Shown here piece after piece: positions 31,095 through 37,153 of a DNA stretch of 37,153 bases (within the stretch, counting starts at the first letter, position 1; every line of letters begins with the position of its first letter). Source of the stretch: UBA7672 sp031419455 (GTDB lineage: Bacteria > Pseudomonadota > Alphaproteobacteria > Caulobacterales > Hyphomonadaceae). The translations under genes and the position numbers were made by a program. A model generated the notes under the pieces. That model saw only the letters and a program-made list of their open reading frames with translations. It was not told the DNA's origin and searched no databases. The stretch is taken from positions 1 to 37,153 of the forward strand of contig JANOKS010000158.1 of NCBI GenBank assembly GCA_031419455.1, in the 5' to 3' direction.

Positions 31095-31124
31095 AAATCA
31101 TATAAGGATATCCTTATATGATTT
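31095..31124. promoter_or_regulatory. Perfect 30-bp palindrome, SahR-type operator of ahcY
   Basis: The half-site AAATCATATAAGGAT (31095-31109) is followed directly by its exact reverse complement (31110-31124). It sits 75 bases upstream of the ahcY start and contains TATAAG/TATATG, which could double as -10 boxes. The sequence resembles the operator class of SahR, an ArsR-family regulator of the S-adenosylmethionine cycle. No sahR gene is in this window. Confidence 0.7.
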
Positions 31125-31198
31125 GCCGCCGCCGCGCGCCTCTGCTACAGGCCCCCGCACAGACGAAAAATACCCAGAACAAGCTGAGGAGTGCGGTG

Positions 31199-32599
31199 AT
31201 GGCGTTCGACGATTTCAAGGTGGCGGACCTCTCCCTCGCCGATTACGGCCGCAAGGAACTCGTGATCGCCGAAACCGAGATGCCGGGCCTGATGGCCACC
31301 CGCGCCGAGTATGGCGCGAAGAAGCCGCTCAAGGGCGCGCGCATCACCGGCTCACTGCACATGACGATCCAGACCGGCGTGCTGATCGAAACGCTCACGC
31401 ACCTCGGCGCGGAGGTCCGCTGGGCCTCGTGCAACATCTTCTCGACGCAGGACCACGCGGCAGCCGCCATCGCCAAGGCCGGCGTCCCCGTCTTCGCCGT
31501 GAAGGGCGAGAGCCTCGAGGAATACTGGGACTACACCGACAAGATCTTCCAGTGGCCGGACGGCGGCTTCACCAACATGATCCTCGACGATGGCGGCGAC
31601 GCCACGATGTACGTGCTGATCGGCGCCCGCGTCGAAGCTGGCGAGACCGCACTGATCGAAAAGCCGGAATCCGAAGAAGAGATCTACTTCTTCAAGCAGA
31701 TCAGGAAACGCCTCGCCCAGTCGCCGGGCTGGTTCACGAAACAGCGCAACGCCATCAAGGGTGTGACGGAAGAAACCACCACGGGCGTCAACCGTCTCTA
31801 TCGCCTCGTCGAGAAAGGCCTGCTGCCCTTCCCCGCGATCAACGTGAACGACTCGGTCACCAAGTCGAAGTTCGACAACAAGTATGGCTGCAAGGAATCG
31901 CTGGTCGACGGCATCCGCCGCGCCACCGACACCATGATGGCCGGCAAGGTCGCCGTCGTGTGCGGCTATGGCGATGTCGGCAAGGGCTCGGCCGCCTCGC
32001 TGCAGGGCGCAGGCGCGCGCGTGAAAGTCACCGAAGTCGATCCGATCTGCGCACTGCAGGCCTGCATGGACGGCTTTGAAGTGGTGACGCTCGAAGACGT
32101 GGTGAAAACCGCCGACATCTTCATCACCACGACCGGCAACAAGGACATCATCCGCCTCGAGCACATGCGCGAGATGAAGGACATGGCCATCGTCGGAAAC
32201 ATCGGCCACTTCGACAACGAGATCCAGGTCGCCGCCCTCAAGAACTACGCCTGGGACAACATCAAGCCGCAGGTCGACATGATCTCGTTCCCGGATGGCA
32301 AGCGCATGATCCTTCTCTCGGAGGGCCGCCTGCTCAACCTCGGCAACGCCACCGGCCACCCGAGCTTCGTGATGTCCGCGTCCTTCACCAACCAGACGCT
32401 GGCGCAGATCGAACTCTGGACCAACGGCAAGGCCTACGAGAACAGGGTCTACACCCTGCCCAAGAAGCTCGACGAGAAAGTCGCGATGCTTCACCTCAAC
32501 AAGCTCGGCGCCAACCTCACCAGGCTGTCGAACGACCAGGCCGCCTACATCGGCGTCGCGCCGGAAGGCCCCTACAAGCCGGAACACTACCGGTACTAA
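31199..32599 (+). CDS. ahcY: Adenosylhomocysteinase (SAH hydrolase)
   Basis: Splits S-adenosylhomocysteine to homocysteine and adenosine, relieving inhibition of methyltransferases. The 466-residue cytoplasmic enzyme carries tightly bound NAD through GYGDVGKG (256-263). It shows the substrate-binding LHMTIQTGVLIETL and CNIFSTQDHAAAA motifs and the family C-terminus KPEHYRY. The ATG at 31199 has GAGGAG about eight bases upstream and gives the normal N-terminus; the frame is open upstream, but through the palindromic operator. A strong hairpin terminator follows. The palindrome upstream suggests repression when SAH is low. Confidence 0.97.
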   Translation: MAFDDFKVADLSLADYGRKELVIAETEMPGLMATRAEYGAKKPLKGARITGSLHMTIQTGVLIETLTHLGAEVRWASCNIFSTQDHAAAAIAKAGVPVFAVKGESLEEYWDYTDKIFQWPDGGFTNMILDDGGDATMYVLIGARVEAGETALIEKPESEEEIYFFKQIRKRLAQSPGWFTKQRNAIKGVTEETTTGVNRLYRLVEKGLLPFPAINVNDSVTKSKFDNKYGCKESLVDGIRRATDTMMAGKVAVVCGYGDVGKGSAASLQGAGARVKVTEVDPICALQACMDGFEVVTLEDVVKTADIFITTTGNKDIIRLEHMREMKDMAIVGNIGHFDNEIQVAALKNYAWDNIKPQVDMISFPDGKRMILLSEGRLLNLGNATGHPSFVMSASFTNQTLAQIELWTNGKAYENRVYTLPKKLDEKVAMLHLNKLGANLTRLSNDQAAYIGVAPEGPYKPEHYRY

Positions 32600-32622
32600 G
32601 CCGGACGGAACTCACGAATTTG

Positions 32623-32649
32623 AAGGGCCCGGCTCACCGCCGGGCCCTT
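32623..32649. terminator. Bidirectional terminator between ahcY and the amidohydrolase gene
   Basis: An 11-bp perfect stem AAGGGCCCGGC / GCCGGGCCCTT (32623-32633, 32639-32649) has a 5-base loop. It begins 24 bases after the ahcY stop and 8 bases beyond the end of the convergent gene. The T-tracts outside the stem are short on both strands, but its ends are AA/TT. Confidence 0.75.
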
Positions 32650-32656
32650 CTGCAGT

Positions 32657-34126
32657 TCAACGCGCCATCGCTGACAGCTCAGCGCGCGGGATTGCGACGC
32701 CGTTGCTGAAGACCGTCACGATGGAGTCGTAGGCGGCGACATCCTCCAGCGGGTTCTTGTTGAGCAGCAGCATGTGCGCCTTCTTGCCTGCCTCAATGGT
32801 TCCGCGGTCATCCAGATGGAACAGATCGGCGTTGCCAATCGTCAGGGCGCGAAACAGCGCTTCATTGCTGACGCCCGCATCGATCCAGTACTGCATCTCG
32901 AGGCGGCCATTTAGCCCGGGCGGATTGGCATACGTGCTGGCGCTGGGCGTATCGCTGCCGAAGACGAGCCGTGCGCCTGCTGCGTTCAGTCTCGCGACGA
33001 TGCTGGCGCCCTGCGCAAGCGATGACGCAACAAACGGCGGCGCGCCCTTGCTGGCATCCCAGTCGCCGGCCATCTCTTTCCGCATCCACTCCGCATCAGG
33101 CGTCGCAAACCATCGCAGGGCTGCCGGCGGCGTCGCGTGCGCCATGCGCGGATCGGCAAGCAGCGCCGGATCGAACATGTCGCCAATGCCGTTGAGCACC
33201 CGGAAAGTCGGCTGGTAGGCCATACCCTTCGTCTTCACCCCCGCAATGATCCCGTCCAGCGCCTGCGCCTTCGCCTCGCCCGAGAGCCCGCTGTCATTCC
33301 ACGCGGCATGCGCGACAACATCAACACCCGCCTCCACCGCGAATTGTTGCGCGCGAATGGAGTTGGCATGCATGAACACCGGCATGTTCCGCGCGTGCGC
33401 GGCCGTGATGATCTCCTTCACCTGCTCCTGCGTCGCGTTCGGCAGGTTGCGTGCGCCGCCGAACCCCGGCTCGTGATAGGTCTTCACACAGATCGCCCCA
33501 TCGGCCGCCATGCGCTCAACCACCGTCGCGGGCTGGTGCCGCGCCGGATCGACCGACGCCGGAGTGCTCGCCGCCTGCGCGGGGTCATGGAGAAAATAGG
33601 GAAACGCCGTCGCCGCGATCTGCGGCGGCAGCAGCACCATCGGATACCCGTTGTACATCGCCGCCGACCCGCAGAAGAACGCATCTGGCCTCACATCGCG
33701 CGCATTCCAGCCGGCGATGAAGCCGGGATCGCGCGACAGATCCACCACCGTGGTGAAGCCGAAATAAAGGTAGCTGCGCGGCTCCTGTTGGCGCAGCGCC
33801 TCGGCGAGACCCGGATGCTTCGCCTCGTCTTCCGGCCGCAGCACGGGAAGAACATCAAGATGGACATGTCCGTCGATCAGACCGGGAATGAGATACCCAC
33901 CGCCGCCATCCATCATGCGCTCGCCCGTGAGTGGCGTGGCGCTCACTTCGACAATACGATCCTCCACAACCCGCACCCAGGCATTGGCGATCGGGGCGGG
34001 GCGTTCGGGGGACAGCACTGTGACGTTGGAGATGACGAGTCCGGCGGGAAGAGGCGCCGGCGCCGATGAGCAGCCGGCAAGGACAGCAGCCGCGAGCAGT
34101 AGTCCGAAATTGCGGTAGCCAGTCAT
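32657..34126 (-). CDS. Amidohydrolase-family lipoprotein
   Basis: A 489-residue metal-dependent hydrolase (prolidase/imidazolonepropionase-like branch of amidohydrolases). The signal ends at lipidated Cys19 (LLLAAAVLAGC). Metal ligands are His87 and His89 (DGHVHLD), a probable carboxylated Lys in VKTYHE, His in FMHANS and VAHAAW, and Asp in FGSDTPSA. Related enzymes cleave dipeptides or cyclic amides; the substrate is unknown. The ATG at 34126 has GGGAG nine bases upstream; a GTG five codons earlier overlaps that site. The 415-bp gap before kup holds no other coding region. Confidence 0.9.
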   Translation of the reverse strand: MTGYRNFGLLLAAAVLAGCSSAPAPLPAGLVISNVTVLSPERPAPIANAWVRVVEDRIVEVSATPLTGERMMDGGGGYLIPGLIDGHVHLDVLPVLRPEDEAKHPGLAEALRQQEPRSYLYFGFTTVVDLSRDPGFIAGWNARDVRPDAFFCGSAAMYNGYPMVLLPPQIAATAFPYFLHDPAQAASTPASVDPARHQPATVVERMAADGAICVKTYHEPGFGGARNLPNATQEQVKEIITAAHARNMPVFMHANSIRAQQFAVEAGVDVVAHAAWNDSGLSGEAKAQALDGIIAGVKTKGMAYQPTFRVLNGIGDMFDPALLADPRMAHATPPAALRWFATPDAEWMRKEMAGDWDASKGAPPFVASSLAQGASIVARLNAAGARLVFGSDTPSASTYANPPGLNGRLEMQYWIDAGVSNEALFRALTIGNADLFHLDDRGTIEAGKKAHMLLLNKNPLEDVAAYDSIVTVFSNGVAIPRAELSAMAR

Positions 34127-34541
34127 GACGATTTCTCCCACCCTTTTTCTGCGATAATTCGCAGCTGACAGGCGCGTGTCGAGGGGTCCCCGACTCCCGC
34201 CTTTCTGAATTCTGCAACGCCCGGAACCACTTCCCCGAACCGACGTTATCCCCCTGTCACAGCCGGTGTCCCTTACCCGTCCCCCCCGACCCGCGGGGAT
34301 GCAGGCTGTGGCCTCGATTTACGGAAACGGGCGATCTCCACCGAGGTCGCCCGTTATCGTTTGAGGTTCCAGCACTCTGCAGGGCGCTGCCTCTGCTGCA
34401 GTGCGATGTAAATAGCCGCAGCCGAAAATATTCCCGCTTCCGCCCCCTCCCCGACAGGCGTACCAGCCGCGTCCGTTCGGGACCCGGTCAGCAGGCTTTG
34501 GCCAGCGGGCTTTGCGTGGTTCGCGGCTGAAGGCACACACG
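34127..34541. other. Non-coding gap with terminator-like hairpin upstream of kup
   Basis: No gene is seen in these 415 bases. A 9-bp stem AACGGGCGA / TCGCCCGTT (34326-34334, 34347-34355) with inner CTC/GAG pairing is followed on the plus strand by ATCGTTTG, as in a terminator. A 7-bp pair CACAGCC / GGCTGTG (34258-34264, 34304-34310) lies just before it. A small RNA ending near 34362 is possible but unproven. The kup promoter should lie between 34362 and 34541. Confidence 0.4.
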
Positions 34542-36470
34542 ATGAGCGATGCTTCGTCTCCAGGCGGCGCAGCTCAGGCGGCGGAAGACAAGCCGCGCGG
34601 TGCGCGGTTCTGGGCGCTTGCGCTGGGCTCGGTCGGCGTCGTCTTCGGCGACATTGGCACCAGCCCGCTCTACGCTTTCAAGGAATCCATCAACCACATG
34701 AACGTCGCCGGCAACGGCGTCCTGCTGCGCGACGACGTGCTGGGCGTCATCTCGCTGATGATCTGGTCGCTGCTTCTCGTCGTCACCGCGAAGTACGTGT
34801 TCACGCTGACCCGTCTCGACAACCGCGGCGAGGGCGGCACCCTCTCGCTGATGGCGCTGGTCCAGCGCACGATCGGCAGGCGCACGCCGCTCCTGTTCCT
34901 CGTCGCCATCTGCAGCGCCGGCATGTTCTTCGGCGATGCGCTGCTGACGCCCGCCGTGTCGGTGCTCTCGGCGGTCGAGGGCCTTGCCGTCATTCCCGAA
35001 TTGAAAGGCCGCGTCGAGCCCTTCATCTTGCCGATCGTGCTGATCCTCCTGACCGGTTTGTTTCTGATCCAGAAACGCGGAACATCGGTCGTCGGCCGCC
35101 TCTTCGGGCCGATCTGCTTTGTCTGGTTCCTCACGCTTGGCGCGCTTGGCATCTACCACATCATGAACGACGGTCTGGCGATTTTTGCAGCCCTCAGTCC
35201 GCACCACGGCGTCGTCTTCCTCATGACGCACCAGGTGCTGGGCTTCATCGTGCTGGGCTCGGTCTTCCTCACCGTCACCGGCGCCGAGGCTCTTTATGCC
35301 GACATGGGCCATTTCGGCCGCAAGCCGATCGCCGTGACATGGACGTGGCTGGTGCTGCCCTGTCTCGCCCTCAACTATCTCGGCCAGGGCGCCATGGTGC
35401 TGGCGCACCCCGAAACCACGGCCAATCCCTTCTTCATGATGGCGCCGGACATGCTGCAGGCGCCGCTCGTGCTGCTCGCAACAATGGCGACGATCGTTGC
35501 AAGCCAGGCCGTCATCACTGGCGCCTTCTCGCTGACCCAGCAGGCCGTGCAGCTCGGCCTGCTGCCGCGCCTGCAGATCGTCAACACATCCGCTGACCAG
35601 CACGGGCAGGTCTACCTGCCCCAGATCAACTACATGCTGCTCGCCGGCGTCCTGTTTCTCGTCATCGCGTTCAAGTCCTCCTCTGCGCTGGCGTCCGCCT
35701 ACGGCGTGTCGGTGATCGGCGCGATGATCACCTCCTCGGTGATCGCCTTCATCGCCGTGCGCCGCGTCTGGAAGAAGCCGCTCTGGCTCGCGCTTCTCAT
35801 CGTCACGCCCTTCCTGCTGGTCGAGAGCGTCTTCCTCGCCTCCAACCTGCTCAAGGTTCCGCAGGGCGGCTATGTGCCCCTGCTGATCGCAGCCGTGATG
35901 ATGCTGGTGTTCTGGACGTGGACGCGCGGCGCCCGCCTGCTGACCGAACGCACCCGCAACAGCGTCTCGATCGAGGATGTCATCAAGAGCCTGGACGTGA
36001 AGCTGCCTCACATCGTGAAGGGCACCGCCGTCTTCCTCACCGCCGAACCCAACTCCGCGCCGACCGCCTTGCTCCACAATCTGAAGCACAACAAGGTGAT
36101 CCACGAGAACAATGTGGTCCTCACCGTGAAGGCGGCGGAGATCCCCTACGTACCCGACGACAAGAAGCTGTCGTTCGCGGAGATCTCGCCCAACTTCAAC
36201 CGGCTCACCATGACGTTCGGTTTCATGGAAACGCCCAACGTCACCCACGGGCTCTCGCTCGCGAAGAAGAAGACCGGACTGTCCTTCGACATCATGCAGA
36301 CCTCCTTCTTCCTCAGCCGCCGCACGCTGCTCGCCGACGGCAAGCACGGCATGCCGCTCTGGCAGGATCACCTCTTCATCTTCCTCAACCGCAACGCCAC
36401 CAACGCCACCGAATTCTTCCGCATCCCGACCTCGCGCGTCGTCGAGATGGGCTCGCAGCTGACGATTTAG
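34542..36470 (+). CDS. kup: Low-affinity potassium transport protein Kup
   Basis: An inner-membrane K+/H+ symporter of the KUP/HAK/KT family. The 642-residue protein starts its first helix with LALGSVGVVFGDIGTSPLYA, the family signature. About twelve transmembrane segments end near residue 460, and a cytoplasmic C-terminal domain (about 470-642) follows with the usual ...RIPTSRVVEMGSQLTI end. The ATG at 34542 has AAGG about ten bases upstream; an in-frame start ten codons earlier is not favoured. A REP-like inverted repeat begins 18 bases after the stop and probably contributes to termination. Confidence 0.95.
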   Translation: MSDASSPGGAAQAAEDKPRGARFWALALGSVGVVFGDIGTSPLYAFKESINHMNVAGNGVLLRDDVLGVISLMIWSLLLVVTAKYVFTLTRLDNRGEGGTLSLMALVQRTIGRRTPLLFLVAICSAGMFFGDALLTPAVSVLSAVEGLAVIPELKGRVEPFILPIVLILLTGLFLIQKRGTSVVGRLFGPICFVWFLTLGALGIYHIMNDGLAIFAALSPHHGVVFLMTHQVLGFIVLGSVFLTVTGAEALYADMGHFGRKPIAVTWTWLVLPCLALNYLGQGAMVLAHPETTANPFFMMAPDMLQAPLVLLATMATIVASQAVITGAFSLTQQAVQLGLLPRLQIVNTSADQHGQVYLPQINYMLLAGVLFLVIAFKSSSALASAYGVSVIGAMITSSVIAFIAVRRVWKKPLWLALLIVTPFLLVESVFLASNLLKVPQGGYVPLLIAAVMMLVFWTWTRGARLLTERTRNSVSIEDVIKSLDVKLPHIVKGTAVFLTAEPNSAPTALLHNLKHNKVIHENNVVLTVKAAEIPYVPDDKKLSFAEISPNFNRLTMTFGFMETPNVTHGLSLAKKKTGLSFDIMQTSFFLSRRTLLADGKHGMPLWQDHLFIFLNRNATNATEFFRIPTSRVVEMGSQLTI

Positions 36471-36488
36471 CGCAACGTCTCCCCCATA

Positions 36489-36623
36489 GTCATTCTCGGG
36501 CAAGCCCGGACGCGCGCAGCGCGACCGGGCGCGACCCGGGAATCTCGGTTGCCCGCCCCGAAGGGACCGAACGAATTCCCCCGCCGATCGAACCGGGATT
36601 CTCGGGACAAGCCCGAGAATGAC
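36489..36623. repeat. REP-like inverted repeat (GTCATTCTCGGG class)
   Basis: GTCATTCTCGGGCAAGCCCG (36489-36508) pairs with the region ending CCCGAGAATGAC (36612-36623). Both arms also contain a CGGG..CAAGCCCG hairpin of their own. The ends resemble the elements at 17790-17890 and 23749-23858, so the three form one family with variable centres. Confidence 0.75.
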
Positions 36624-37153
36624 TCTGTTGGTGTGGTTCGACCCCCGCCAGAACCAGCCGATTCTGGACGCGCATTTTTCAGCGTGTCTCGAACAATCTC
36701 AATCACTTGCAACGACAAAACCGGCCGATCCCGGACACAGGCGTCCCCCACTTCCAAACCTGAGGTAGAATGCCCTCATCCATTCCGCATGGAGGGCGGC
36801 TGATCACTGTTCAACGGCGCGGGGTGGATGCAGGCGAGCGTGAAGAGCCCGGTCGAACCATGCCAGTAGGCCGGGAGTTCATGAGGGGCCGGGGGCGGTT
36901 GGCATCAACATCCCCGGCTGGATTTCTCCTCATGTCGCGGGGGACCATGGCTGAACAACCATGGCCCGCACGCCGGCGGATTCTGCCACGTGGGCCAGGA
37001 CGGGTGAAATACCCCGCTGCACGCCCGGGCCGCTGCATCGATGCCTGCCGGGGACGCGGGATCCGCGCTTCTCTTTTCTACCGGTAGCTCTGGAAACAGA
37101 GACGCCAAACCACGCGGGGCATCCCGCGTCCCCGGGCCCTCCACTGAATTGGA
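36624..37153. other. Hairpin-rich region without a convincing gene
   Basis: About 530 bases to the right edge contain only short open frames with poor protein character. Strong inverted repeats stand out. CATGAGG with inner GCCGGGG pairs with CCCCGGC and CCTCATG (36880-36934). CCATGG occurs twice around 8 bases (36954-36965 region). GGGGACGCGGGAT pairs with ATCCCGCGTCCCC (37050-37062, 37121-37133) around a small CTCTGGAAACAGAG hairpin. It may be a structured RNA or the leader of a gene beyond the edge. Confidence 0.4.

Noticed and set aside
30939..31198. SAH or SAM riboswitch before ahcY
   Set aside because: I see no conserved SAH/SAM aptamer core; the perfect palindrome explains the control better.
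34488..36503. A 671-codon minus-strand open frame through kup
   Set aside because: Fully antisense to a clear Kup transporter, with a charged Glu/Asp/His/Gln-rich composition typical of such shadows.
36467..36757. Minus-strand frame of 96 codons after kup
   Set aside because: Most of it translates the REP-like repeat; only the first ~30 codons look protein-like, and there is no good ribosome site.

Overview
The window looks like a chromosomal segment of a GC-rich alphaproteobacterium, most likely Caulobacterales/Hyphomonadaceae-like. The grounds are the gene content: a ChvI-ChvG two-component pair followed by a mannose-type EIIA and an HPr next to ahcY, a serC...serA operon with a leader that matches the alphaproteobacterial serC RNA motif, many predicted lipoproteins, a GMC oxidoreductase, and strong G/C third-position bias. 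Genus is an inference. I see no plasmid or phage backbone, insertion sequence, CRISPR array, rRNA or tRNA.

Layout. 1-893: the start of a small membrane protein that runs off the left edge, then a repeat-rich gap. 893-7312: housekeeping and envelope genes (Do-type protease, tadA, rsmD, CPBP membrane protease with a quinone oxidoreductase, rnhB, a LysR regulator). 7414-11694: two overlapping GNAT-fold genes, a degenerate isochorismatase-like protein, a tandem-domain carboxymuconolactone-decarboxylase-like lipoprotein, a c-type cytochrome lipoprotein, and thymidine kinase. 11697-15252: a TipAS-type MerR regulator with a classic 19-bp dyad promoter, a divergent unknown gene, an NTF2-like protein coupled to an exported caspase-like protein with its subunit order swapped, and a zinc-knuckle orphan. 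15266-19150: the serine operon serC - MazG-like - AAC(6')-like acetyltransferase - serA behind a promoter and a serC leader. 19147-26102: EamA transporter, CsbD stress protein, GMC oxidoreductase, serine beta-lactamase-like lipoprotein, small lipoprotein, alkaline phosphatase. 26196-32599: orphan ParA-like ATPase, chvI-chvG, EIIA-HPr with no hprK, periplasmic EF-hand protein, ahcY behind a perfect 30-bp palindrome of SahR type. 32657-37153: amidohydrolase lipoprotein, Kup potassium transporter, then about 680 bases without a convincing gene but with strong hairpins.

How the genes work together. SerC and SerA are the second and first enzymes of phosphorylated serine biosynthesis and are probably co-controlled by the leader RNA. 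AhcY recycles S-adenosylhomocysteine and is probably repressed at its palindrome. ChvG/ChvI is the envelope-stress system, and the adjacent EIIA/HPr belong to the regulatory nitrogen-type PTS, although the usual HPr kinase gene is missing from between them.

The most unusual item is the caspase-like protein at 13724-14437. Its p10-like segment lies before the p20-like segment, and the catalytic Cys is seven residues from the C-terminus. This resembles the domain order of algal type III metacaspases, with a Tat-like export signal in front. Other points worth attention are the serC leader, the ahcY palindrome, the MerR dyad, the missing hprK, the tandem CMD lipoprotein next to a cytochrome, four classes of intergenic inverted repeats, and two structured non-coding stretches around kup.
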